A stretch of DNA of 5,965 bases from Thiomargarita sp. (GTDB lineage: Bacteria > Pseudomonadota > Gammaproteobacteria > Beggiatoales > Beggiatoaceae). How positions within the stretch are numbered: position 1 is the first letter of the stretch; each line of letters begins with the position of its first letter. Where the stretch lies: contig JAUXCJ010000087.1 of NCBI GenBank assembly GCA_030618965.1, positions 1-5,965 of the forward strand. Direction: 5' to 3'. Below are positions 1 through 5,965 of this stretch, in pieces. The position numbers were made by a program, and so were the translations under genes. The notes beneath the pieces are model-generated. The model was not told the DNA's origin and ran no database searches. It was given only the letters and a program-made list of their open reading frames with translations.

Positions 1-1373
1 AGGCTATGCAATGCATCAACTAAACGCCAAACTGGTACTACCTCAAGAGTTGAGAATTTATCCTTTGGGGCGTTAGTTTTTGGGATAATTGCTCGTATAA
101 AACCGTGCTTATCTGCCTCGCGTAAACGTTCCATACTACTCTGTACTGGACGAATTTCCCCAGCTAAACCCATTTCTCCAAAGACTACTAAATCTCTGGG
201 CAACGTCACATTACGCAAACTGGATAAAACGGCTAATATAATCGCTAAATCTGCCCCAGTTTCTGTGATTCTTATTCCGCCGACAACATTAATAAAAACA
301 TCCATATCATAAGTTGCCACGCCACCATGTTTCTGTAAAACCGCTAACAAAACCGCTAAGCGATTTGGGTCCAATCCTAAAGCTACTCGGCGCGGATTCG
401 GATTATTTGTTGCATTGACTAAGGCTTGTACTTCTACCAACATAGGGCGTGTGCCTTCATGCGTAACCATAATAACACTACCCGGCACCTCTTCTTCTTT
501 TGGTGAGAGAAAAATAGCTGAAGGGTTAGTTACTTCTTTTAAGCCTTTGTCTGTCATTTCAAACACGCCTAACTCATTCACCGCACCAAAGCGGTTTTTA
601 ATCGCCCGTATCATCCGATAACGGCTACCTGTATCTCCTTCAAAATAAAGCACTGTATCTACCATGTGTTCCAAAACACGCGGCCCAGCTAATGAACCTT
701 CTTTAGTCACATGGCCAACCAGAAATATAGTAGTATTCGTTGTTTTAGCAAAACGCACCAATTGTGCCGCACTTTCGCGGATTTGTGACACCGAACCTTG
801 AGCCGACTGTATGCGTTCAGTATGTATCGTTTGAATAGAGTCGATGACCATAACTTTAGGTTGCTCTTGTTGTGCGGTATAGAGAATTTTTTCCACCTCA
901 GTTTCTGTGAGCAATTTGATTTTATGGACATCTAAACCTAAACGTTCGGCACGCATACGAACTTGTTGAGGAGATTCCTCACCTGTGACGTATAGTGGGG
1001 GAGTAGGGGAAACTAGGCTGATTTGTGACAGGGTTTGCAACAGCAAGGTGGATTTACCGATGCCAGGATCGCCGCCAATTAAGATGATTGAGCCACCAAC
1101 TAAACCGCCACCTAAAACTCGGTCTAGCTCACTAATGTTTGTTGTTGTTCGAGCAGTTTCTACGGCTTCGACTTCATCTAATAAACAAACGCTTGCTTCA
1201 GCGCCGCTGTAACCAGTGATAGAACTATTTTTATTTTGATAAGTACTGGGTGCTTCTTCTATGGTGCTCTCTTCTAAGGAATCCCATTCTCCACAATCAG
1301 GGCATTGTCCCACCCATTTTGAAGTAGAACCACCACATTGTTTACAATAATATATATTTTTTTTACGTGCCAT
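1..1373 (-). CDS. radA: DNA repair protein RadA (Sms), C-terminal end cut by window edge
   Basis: RadA is a RecA-like hexameric ATPase that helps process recombination intermediates and promotes branch migration in the cytoplasm. My own translation of the minus strand gives one uninterrupted frame from ATG at 1373 to the left edge: 457 complete codons and no stop, against about 460 residues in E. coli RadA, so only a few codons are missing. Visible in order: a four-cysteine zinc finger (C10-x2-C13, C24-x2-C27), Walker A GGDPGIGKST at 100-109, YVTGEES at 128-134, Walker B VMVIDSIQT at 174-182, the RadA signature KNRFG at 259-263, and a Lon-protease-like C-terminal domain from about 298 (GSVIMVTHEG, later DMDVFINVVGG and VFGEMGLAGEIRPV). 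This last domain is structural in the family, without protease activity. No good Shine-Dalgarno precedes the ATG, but the zinc finger begins right after it, so the start is convincing. Identification is very secure. Confidence 0.97.
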   Translation of the reverse strand, partial: MARKKNIYYCKQCGGSTSKWVGQCPDCGEWDSLEESTIEEAPSTYQNKNSSITGYSGAEASVCLLDEVEAVETARTTTNISELDRVLGGGLVGGSIILIGGDPGIGKSTLLLQTLSQISLVSPTPPLYVTGEESPQQVRMRAERLGLDVHKIKLLTETEVEKILYTAQQEQPKVMVIDSIQTIHTERIQSAQGSVSQIRESAAQLVRFAKTTNTTIFLVGHVTKEGSLAGPRVLEHMVDTVLYFEGDTGSRYRMIRAIKNRFGAVNELGVFEMTDKGLKEVTNPSAIFLSPKEEEVPGSVIMVTHEGTRPMLVEVQALVNATNNPNPRRVALGLDPNRLAVLLAVLQKHGGVATYDMDVFINVVGGIRITETGADLAIILAVLSSLRNVTLPRDLVVFGEMGLAGEIRPVQSSMERLREADKHGFIRAIIPKTNAPKDKFSTLEVVPVWRLVDALHS

Positions 1374-1474
1374 TAAATAAACTTATATTTATTATCCAAA
1401 AAACAATTGCCCGTGCTTATCTGGAGATGGTAGCTAAAGATACTGCGCTTCAGTTTTTGCAGGAAGAAAGCTGT

Positions 1475-1532
1475 GGAGTACAAAGCGCAGCTTTGTCAGC
1501 ACTGACAACGACAAAGCTACGCTTTGTACTCC
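1475..1532. repeat. Nested palindrome: 23-bp inverted repeat whose arms are each hairpins
   Basis: Arms 1475-1497 and 1510-1532 are reverse complements over 23 bases with a single mismatch (C1488 against A1519) and a 12-base spacer. The outer ends read GGAGTACAAAGC and GCTTTGTACTCC. Each arm is itself a perfect 7-bp hairpin with a 3-base loop: ACAAAGC/GCTTTGT at 1480-1496 and again at 1511-1527. A third small hairpin, GTCAG/CTGAC, spans 1495-1506. The DNA or RNA can therefore fold either as one long stem or as three short stems in a row. No U-tract follows on either strand, so it is not a classical terminator. It resembles a dispersed palindromic (REP/MITE-like) element, but copy number cannot be seen here. 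Confidence 0.8.
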
Positions 1533-1547
1533 GGTGCGAATTTGTCC

Positions 1548-1592
1548 TTTCGAGGATAAAGTTTTTTTTTCAAAAAAACTTTATCCTCGAAA
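1548..1592. repeat. Perfect 21-bp stem-loop with T/A-rich apex
   Basis: Arms 1548-1568 and 1572-1592 are perfectly complementary over 21 bp with a 3-base loop (TTC, 1569-1571). The base of the stem carries TTTCGAGGATAAAG and the top is seven T:A pairs. It lies 3' of the minus-strand HMA-like gene, whose stop is at 1656-1658, and upstream of radA. Neither strand has a T-run after the stem; the T-run lies inside it. A standard Rho-independent terminator is therefore unlikely, though the stem could protect RNA ends or form a cruciform. An 8-bp inverted repeat (AATTTGTC at 1539-1546, GACAAATT at 1626-1633) loosely brackets it. Confidence 0.8.
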
Positions 1593-1655
1593 ACTTAATA
1601 ACAGTGATCCGGCACCTGGGAACAAGACAAATTTGGATTTTTTATTAAAAAAACC

Positions 1656-1889
1656 TTATAAGCCTATCAACTCCGCATGAACGCCTTGATCCGTGACACA
1701 TTTGAGAATATCAGCAGATTTATTTTTATCGGGGTTGTATTCGACAATCATTAGATGAGCTTTATCATCGTGAAAGGCTACCGAAACAACACCATCTTGT
1801 TGGCGAATTTTGTCTGATATGCTTTCTAGTTTCGCGTGATCGAGGGTTTCGTCAATATGTAGGATAATATCTACGAGTTTGATGTCCAC
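1656..1889 (-). CDS. Small HMA-like ferredoxin-fold protein lacking CxxC
   Basis: This 77-residue protein is probably cytoplasmic. The residue pattern fits a beta-alpha-beta-beta-alpha-beta fold: strand KLVDIILHID (4-13), helix about 17-31, strand GVVSVAFH (33-40), strand HLMIVEYN (45-52), helix about 57-68, strand VHAELIGL (70-77). This is the layout of heavy-metal-associated (HMA) domains of copper chaperones. However, the loop that normally carries the CxxC metal ligands reads HIDETL (11-16), and the only cysteine is C64. Metal binding in the usual way is thus unlikely; a regulatory or protein-binding role is possible but unproven. The start is GTG at 1889-1887, chosen because AAGGAGAA sits just upstream and the first in-frame ATG (M47) would delete half the fold. 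It lies between nuclease and radA on the same strand, separated from both by palindromic spacers. Existence is quite sure, function is not. Confidence 0.85.
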   Translation of the reverse strand: MDIKLVDIILHIDETLDHAKLESISDKIRQQDGVVSVAFHDDKAHLMIVEYNPDKNKSADILKCVTDQGVHAELIGL

Positions 1890-1894
1890 GAAAA

Positions 1895-1902
1895 TTCTCC
1901 TT
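1895..1902 (-). promoter_or_regulatory. Strong Shine-Dalgarno that fixes the GTG start of the HMA-like gene
   Basis: The minus strand reads AAGGAGAA, with five bases (TTTTC) before GTG at 1889-1887. This near-ideal ribosome binding site decides the start codon. It is the clearest Shine-Dalgarno in the window; the other genes have weak or no recognisable sites. Confidence 0.8.
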
Positions 1903-1978
1903 ATGAATTAAAGTCATTGCACCAAAGTCCTAGCTCATTCAGTCGCTGCGTAGGAACGATAAAAAATAATAAATAGTA

Positions 1979-2008
1979 ATTATATGTTATTTGCTGCTAG
2001 GAGTCCAA
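1979..2008 (-). promoter_or_regulatory. Candidate sigma-70 promoter for the HMA-like gene
   Basis: On the minus strand a perfect -10 box TATAAT lies at 1984-1979, with an 18-base spacer to TTGGAC at 2008-2003 as a modest -35 box (three of six consensus bases). Transcription would begin near 1972, giving a leader of about 80 bases before the GTG start. The -35 box falls inside the 1998-2027 hairpin. AT-rich DNA gives TATAAT by chance often enough that this remains a candidate. Confidence 0.4.
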
Positions 2009-2027
2009 GATTTATCTTGAACTCCTA
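1998..2027. repeat. Imperfect 14-bp hairpin downstream of the nuclease gene
   Basis: Arms 1998-2011 and 2014-2027 pair over 14 positions with one mismatch (C2005 against A2020): TAGGAGTCCAAGAT and ATCTTGAACTCCTA. It starts 20 bases beyond the nuclease stop (2047-2049) on the minus strand. No T-run directly follows on the minus strand (next bases GCAGCAAATAAC), so it is at best a weak or Rho-assisted terminator or RNA-end protector. Its ends share GGAGT...ACTCC with the nested palindrome at 1475-1532. Confidence 0.6.
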
Positions 2028-2046
2028 AATTGATTAGTACTTAAAT

Positions 2047-2613
2047 TTATTTCGATCTTTGCTGCTTACGCCATTCCCAAGGGCTTTGGTGAGAACCAGA
2101 TTCTGACCAAATACCTAAATTAGCCTGTTTAGCTTGATTTTCAGCAAGTTTATAGGCTGGTTTTTTACAATAAGCCTCATAAACCGCTGCTTGTCCAGCT
2201 TTAACTTGGGCCAAATTTAAGTTCACTTCGCCGCTATAGACTTCTCCCACAGTTCGCCCATATCGGTCTTTATTAATCTCAACTAAGCGTACTGTTTCAC
2301 CAGTGATTGAACGCAAATGGTCGCGTGCCTGATGACCCCAAGGTTTTTGCCGGATTTCTGCGGTATCAATGCAATACATACGCACTTTAGTTTTTTCAGA
2401 TTTTCCAGCGCATTGCAAAGTCATTGTATCGCCATCATAAACTTTTAGCACTTTACACTCATCAGCCGCAGTTGGAGAAAAAGCATTTTTTAGCCAATTA
2501 TTATTGACTAATAACGAAGCCACTGCGATGATGACTATTGCTAACACTGGATATTTTTGCTTATGCAAGCGCCTTACTAAGCCAATTAATGACTTGATTT
2601 GTTTTTCATTCAT
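2047..2613 (-). CDS. Membrane-anchored thermonuclease (staphylococcal nuclease family)
   Basis: This 188-residue protein belongs to the SNase/TNase family, calcium-dependent endonucleases that cut DNA and RNA phosphodiester bonds. Residues 1-20 are basic, followed by a hydrophobic segment at about 22-36 (PVLAIVIIAVASLLV). No obvious signal-peptidase site follows, so it is probably anchored in the inner membrane with the catalytic domain in the periplasm. The nuclease domain starts near C53. The family's key residues are all present: YDGDT (D60, D62, like SNase D19/D21), R78 (R35), D83 (D40) and E86 (E43) in VRMYCIDTAE, and R120 (R87) in DRYGR. The C-terminal helix pattern AENQAKQANLGIW (157-169) is also typical. 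Enzyme activity is therefore expected. Start is ATG 2613-2611; an AAGGAT at 2632-2627 is too far upstream to be a good ribosome site, so the start is moderately sure. It is transcribed divergently from the 554-residue gene, 69 bp away. Confidence 0.93.
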   Translation of the reverse strand: MNEKQIKSLIGLVRRLHKQKYPVLAIVIIAVASLLVNNNWLKNAFSPTAADECKVLKVYDGDTMTLQCAGKSEKTKVRMYCIDTAEIRQKPWGHQARDHLRSITGETVRLVEINKDRYGRTVGEVYSGEVNLNLAQVKAGQAAVYEAYCKKPAYKLAENQAKQANLGIWSESGSHQSPWEWRKQQRSK

Positions 2614-2664
2614 ATTTATTTTAGTTATCCTTAGTTAAAATCACAAAAACCTGATTTTTTAATA

Positions 2665-2672
2665 ATTATACT
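2665..2672. promoter_or_regulatory. Possible overlapping -10 boxes in the divergent spacer
   Basis: The 69-bp spacer between the nuclease and the plus-strand gene is very AT-rich. On the minus strand TATAAT lies at 2670-2665, which would give the nuclease a leader of about 45 bases. On the plus strand TATACT lies at 2667-2672, which would start transcription only a few bases before the ATG at 2683. I find no convincing -35 box at the right distance on either strand, so both are weak calls. Confidence 0.25.
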
Positions 2673-2682
2673 ACAGTTTATT

Positions 2683-4347
2683 ATGTTTATAGATTTTCTT
2701 TATAATCAAAGCGGTAAAAAACCTTGGTTGACAAACCCAAATAATCCTTATATCTATACATTACGTCTCACAGCTGTCACGGATGTGTTTAACCAGGTCG
2801 ATGCGCTTTGGGATAATGAGTTTAATGATGCGGAAGGTAAAGCTATTCAAGAAAAAGACTCTTCAAACGCTCAGCATCGTCTTTGTCTGGCTCTTGATGC
2901 TCATCGATATTCAGAATCTGATAATAACAACGGAACTAAAAGAGTACACAAAATATTTACTGATGTTGTTGTTCGCATTCATCCCGATCAATGGAATCAT
3001 GTAGCAAGAAATTTAATAGATGTTACTGAATTGACACAATCTTTAGTGGATAAGCATCGTGATGCTTTTAGAACCGAATTGCTTTACAATCGCTATCCTT
3101 CCTATTTGGCACTTTTTGATAGCTCGTTAGAGCCTGAAGAAGTTTGGTTTCAATTTGGACGTGGTATCTTTATTCCAGCAGGTGATCAACAACGTGCAAA
3201 GATCGAAATTAGCTACAATGGTTCAAATTATCAGTCGTTGTCAAATTGGGATTTTTACGATTGGGGGTCAGATAAGCATCCTATGGTTACTAATTGCCCT
3301 CCAGCGATATATGCGACTCAAGATTGTTTATTACTGGCTAATGACCCTAAGCAAAGCGTGATTCGCGCACCTAACTGGTTTTCCCATAATCAAGGCTATG
3401 TGCTAATTGAATTAAACCTGCTGGGTATGCCTAATTTAGAAGCAACAAGTGGCCAAATCCAAACCGGAGAAATTACCAAAAAAATTAAAGATTCTGATAT
3501 AAGTTACGAGTGTACTTTCAATTCTGAAGGAGAAAAACTAGTTGTCAAGATTACATCCAAAGAAAGACTGTATAATCTTGACAATACCAACGTGCAACTT
3601 AGTTTTTATCCACGACTTGAGGTAATTGGTTTACTTTTACCTAAAATGGAAGATTGGAAATTAAACCTTAACCGAGATGGAAACCCAGGGAATGAGGCAT
3701 CTGGTGGTCCAATTCTTGAGTCTAAGAATTCTGAGCTTTTAAGAAACAATTTTCATTTGGATCATAACAAATTGATAATTAAAGATATCAATACGCTTGA
3801 TGTTGACGCAATCAATGAAAGCAGACTCAATAAATATGAACGCATCAATGATGATGAGTATTACGGGATATTATTTTTCGACAAAAACAATAGGTTTTCG
3901 TATCGATTAGACGCGCCTCAGTGTATAGCAACTTCCCGTTGTATCCCTCTTGATGAAAATAATAATTCCACTTTGCCAGTTAGCTTTTTAGGTCGAGACC
4001 CTAAAGAAGATCCAAAACATGGCAAAGATATGAAGGATTTTCCTATTATCAAGATTAAACTATTCCAAGCATTTGAGAACCAAATTTCAAGACTTCAATT
4101 AAAACTGGAGTTTATCAAAGATCACTATTTAAAAGTGACCCAATGTAGTAGAAATGTTCCTATTTATATTCTTGAAGGTTCAAGTAGCACTGTGATGGTA
4201 GGACAACCAAAATCAGACTTTAAATTCAAGAAAAAATTACCAAAACTCGAAAATGATCAAATAGAAACATTATATGAATATTCAGAAACCCTAAAATCAG
4301 GTGAATATTTGTTGTTTGGTTATTACCTGATGCGCTATATTAAGTAA
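2683..4347 (+). CDS. Unrecognised 554-residue soluble protein
   Basis: I do not recognise this family. The long open frame, without rare breaks and with protein-like composition, makes the gene real. No signal peptide and no membrane helix are visible, so it is probably cytoplasmic. Composition is rich in Asn, Asp, Lys and aromatics, with many alternating hydrophobic stretches that look beta-rich (for example VWFQFGRGIFIPAG at 154-167). Residues about 95-130 look helical (DQWNHVARNLIDVTELTQSL). The tail TLKSGEYLLFGYYLMRYIK ends at 554 and has the rhythm of closing beta strands. No nuclease, kinase, ATPase or protease motif was found. ATG 2683 is the only ATG after the in-frame TAG at 2632-2634, but no Shine-Dalgarno precedes it, so translation may be leaderless or inefficient. 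It is the only plus-strand gene here, and its end overlaps the SEDS gene by 8 bp tail-to-tail. A link to cell-envelope synthesis through that neighbour is speculation. Confidence 0.85.
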   Translation: MFIDFLYNQSGKKPWLTNPNNPYIYTLRLTAVTDVFNQVDALWDNEFNDAEGKAIQEKDSSNAQHRLCLALDAHRYSESDNNNGTKRVHKIFTDVVVRIHPDQWNHVARNLIDVTELTQSLVDKHRDAFRTELLYNRYPSYLALFDSSLEPEEVWFQFGRGIFIPAGDQQRAKIEISYNGSNYQSLSNWDFYDWGSDKHPMVTNCPPAIYATQDCLLLANDPKQSVIRAPNWFSHNQGYVLIELNLLGMPNLEATSGQIQTGEITKKIKDSDISYECTFNSEGEKLVVKITSKERLYNLDNTNVQLSFYPRLEVIGLLLPKMEDWKLNLNRDGNPGNEASGGPILESKNSELLRNNFHLDHNKLIIKDINTLDVDAINESRLNKYERINDDEYYGILFFDKNNRFSYRLDAPQCIATSRCIPLDENNNSTLPVSFLGRDPKEDPKHGKDMKDFPIIKIKLFQAFENQISRLQLKLEFIKDHYLKVTQCSRNVPIYILEGSSSTVMVGQPKSDFKFKKKLPKLENDQIETLYEYSETLKSGEYLLFGYYLMRYIK

Positions 4348-5965
4348 AGCTTTCTAGTTTAGTTCTAGCGCCAATTAAGCCAAAAAATAGTGTGGGAAAC
4401 GTCAAGGCAAACAAATGGCTATTGCCACTAGAAAGCCAGCTCATCGGTTGTCCCATAACCGGCAAGAGTCCAAGTACATTGCCCCAGGAAATCGTCCAAT
4501 GCGCTGCTTGCATCACGCCTAAACCAAACAGCATCATTGCCAGCCAATAAGTCGCTCTTCTATCAAGAAAACTGGGAGATACCTCATTAATCAAGCGATG
4601 GCTAATTGCGAACAATCCCATACACCAAAATAATTGGATGATGATTAATCCTAGGCCACTCAATGCACCAAAACGGTGGAGATAAAAAGCCGCAATAAAA
4701 TCATCCTGAATGGCAGGTAAGTTTACAATTGGGCCATTATTCGGCCCAAACCAATTTGACTCCACAAACCAACCCCCTTCATAGATTCGATATAAAGACT
4801 GGATCACTTGAGCACCACTCTGCGAATAGTTCCAAGGATCGCTCCAAACACGTAGCCGATCTTCTTGGGGAATTATGCTTAATAAATCTGGGGGTTGCTG
4901 GTGTAGGTAGTAGCCAGATATAATAATTAACATTAATGCCAGTATCACAATCAATTCTCGAATCCACCAAGTTAATTCTGGACTAGGTCCAATATACAAA
5001 ATATAGGCAAGGATTACTGTAATTAAAATAATTATTGGCGAAAAATCATGTACTCCCAACATAAACAGAATAAAAAATAAAACAAATAGAATAGTTTTTG
5101 AAATTATTAGCCAAAGTTGTTGTTTGGGAATGACAATCTTTTGGCGCATCTGGTAAATATAAGTCGCAACAAAAGCAACAAAAGCGACTACAATGAATTT
5201 GGCCAACTCCATAGGTTGGTATCCGTATACTCCTTGTTCATTGCCGAAAATCAATTGTAATACTAATAGTATGGTAATTCCTATTAACAGCGTCCATTTA
5301 ACCCATTCCAGCTCATAAAATATTAAGCGTCTAAAGTTTATTAACCAGAAATTTAGGGGTAATAATGCGAAAAAACCCATAGCCGCTGCAAACAAGGTCA
5401 ACATCTTGACCTGTTTATTCGCGTAAATAAGCCATTTAGTATCTGCGCTTCCTGCGGCTAGTTGCGTCTGCGTGAGCAACCCCGTGCCAGCAAGCATAAG
5501 TGCCAAGAACCATAACCCCCCAGATGAGCCCTCCAACCAGCCCTCGCGCCAGAGCCGGAAAGTTGCCCAAAATCCAGCGATTCCACAAAGAACCAGCCCC
5601 CATTCTAGGGTAAGATTGAAGGACATAGTGATCCAAATGAATAAAGCTGAGGGAAACATCAGCATTATCAAATTGATATTTTTTTTATCAAGGTACTTGT
5701 ATCGTATAAGAAGCCGAAGTTCAAAAAACCAAGCTAAAAATAAAAAACCGAGTCCAATCAAAGCACCCCATACAATCAAATTTGAATTTAATGGCATCGA
5801 CCATTCTGAGTTACCAATCCAATCTCTAGATCCGATCGTCACGGTATCTAATGATAGATATGTGGGGTTTTCCCAAAAAACTGGTATATTTTTATAAGGT
5901 TCCAAAATTAATTGATTCTCATTTTCTGGGTTTTTCCTCACTTTATAATGAGTCCGTCCCAGCAC
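4340..5965 (-). CDS. SEDS-family (FtsW/RodA/SpoVE) protein with N-terminal extension; probably 5'-partial
   Basis: SEDS proteins are inner-membrane glycosyltransferases that polymerise lipid II into glycan strands together with a class B penicillin-binding protein. The 541 residues in the window show about 13 membrane helices, against 10 in RodA/FtsW. The SEDS core runs from about 148 to 535 and aligns by eye with E. coli RodA: GYQPMELAKF (248-257) for the QPSE-AK motif, HDFSP (306-310) for PDLGT, SDPWNYSQSGAQVIQSLYRI (375-394) for the DP...GYHIIQS loop, LPAIQDDFIAAF (416-427) for LPERHTDFIFAV, and GLLPVMGQPMSWLSSGNS (499-516) for GILPVVGVPLPLVSYGGS. D422 matches the catalytic Asp. Residues 1-62 are soluble and 63-136 hold about three extra helices. 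The frame is open to the right edge, where a GTG happens to be the last codon, so the true start may be further upstream. The gene is divergent from classic RodA/FtsW and is likely an extra paralogue. Confidence 0.88.
   Translation of the reverse strand: MLGRTHYKVRKNPENENQLILEPYKNIPVFWENPTYLSLDTVTIGSRDWIGNSEWSMPLNSNLIVWGALIGLGFLFLAWFFELRLLIRYKYLDKKNINLIMLMFPSALFIWITMSFNLTLEWGLVLCGIAGFWATFRLWREGWLEGSSGGLWFLALMLAGTGLLTQTQLAAGSADTKWLIYANKQVKMLTLFAAAMGFFALLPLNFWLINFRRLIFYELEWVKWTLLIGITILLVLQLIFGNEQGVYGYQPMELAKFIVVAFVAFVATYIYQMRQKIVIPKQQLWLIISKTILFVLFFILFMLGVHDFSPIIILITVILAYILYIGPSPELTWWIRELIVILALMLIIISGYYLHQQPPDLLSIIPQEDRLRVWSDPWNYSQSGAQVIQSLYRIYEGGWFVESNWFGPNNGPIVNLPAIQDDFIAAFYLHRFGALSGLGLIIIQLFWCMGLFAISHRLINEVSPSFLDRRATYWLAMMLFGLGVMQAAHWTISWGNVLGLLPVMGQPMSWLSSGNSHLFALTFPTLFFGLIGARTKLESFT

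Noticed and set aside
103..1423. 13-base direct repeat CCGTGCTTATCTG at 103-115 and 1411-1423, near both ends of radA
   Set aside because: One shared 13-mer is not surprising in a window this long, and the flanks do not align further. There is no sign of a duplication or attachment site.
1367..1648. Plus-strand open frame of 93 codons across the radA upstream region
   Set aside because: It runs through both palindromes, starts inside the radA 5' end on the opposite strand, and its translation has no protein-like domain pattern. It is best explained as chance.
1635..1655. T-run/A-run hairpin directly after the stop of the HMA-like gene as a terminator
   Set aside because: The stem (TTTTTT 1638-1643, AAAAAA 1647-1652) is only A:T pairs with a 3-base loop, lacks a GC-rich base and has no following T-run on the minus strand.
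4288..4344. FHA-like end in the 554-residue protein (…LKSGEYLLFGYYL…)
   Set aside because: The rhythm resembles the closing strands of FHA domains, but the GR, S-x-x-H and N-G core motifs are not found in the right order before it.
2683..4347. A new defence or toxin system centred on the 554-residue protein
   Set aside because: No toxin, nuclease, ATPase or sensor motif is visible, and the neighbours are housekeeping or envelope-type genes. The sequence alone does not support it.
5472..5897. Plus-strand open frame of 141 codons opposite the SEDS gene
   Set aside because: It is the antisense of a clearly coding membrane protein; its Pro/Ser/Lys-rich product mirrors the codons of the hydrophobic sense strand.

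Overview
The window is AT-rich bacterial chromosome with five protein-coding genes and one palindrome-rich intergenic stretch. The RadA type, the thermonuclease and the small HMA-like protein suggest a low-GC gammaproteobacterium, perhaps of the Beggiatoa/Thiotrichales kind. That placement is inferred from protein style only and is not proven. I see no tRNA, rRNA, CRISPR array, transposase or phage gene.

Layout. Positions 1-1373 (minus) hold a nearly complete radA, a DNA recombination and repair ATPase, whose last few codons lie beyond the left edge. Positions 1374-1655 have no credible gene but contain two striking palindromes: a 23-bp-arm nested palindrome whose arms are themselves hairpins, and a perfect 21-bp stem with a 3-nt loop. 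Positions 1656-1889 (minus) encode a 77-residue ferredoxin-fold protein resembling a heavy-metal-associated (HMA) domain without the CxxC metal site. It has a GTG start and a strong Shine-Dalgarno. A third imperfect hairpin and a plausible promoter lie upstream of it. Positions 2047-2613 (minus) encode a membrane-anchored staphylococcal-nuclease-type enzyme with all key active-site residues.

Positions 2683-4347 (plus) encode a 554-residue soluble protein that I do not recognise. It is the only plus-strand gene, diverges from the nuclease, and overlaps tail-to-tail by 8 bp with the last gene. Positions 4340-5965 (minus) encode a SEDS-family (FtsW/RodA/SpoVE) membrane protein, the class that polymerises peptidoglycan glycan strands. 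It keeps the candidate catalytic Asp but carries an N-terminal extension with about three extra membrane helices, and its frame runs open to the right edge.

Functional linkage is weak. radA, the HMA-like gene and the nuclease all run on the minus strand but have sizeable gaps with palindromes, so they are probably separate or loosely coupled transcription units. The least explained part is the unrecognised 554-residue protein next to the extended SEDS protein. Whether they act together cannot be decided from this window.
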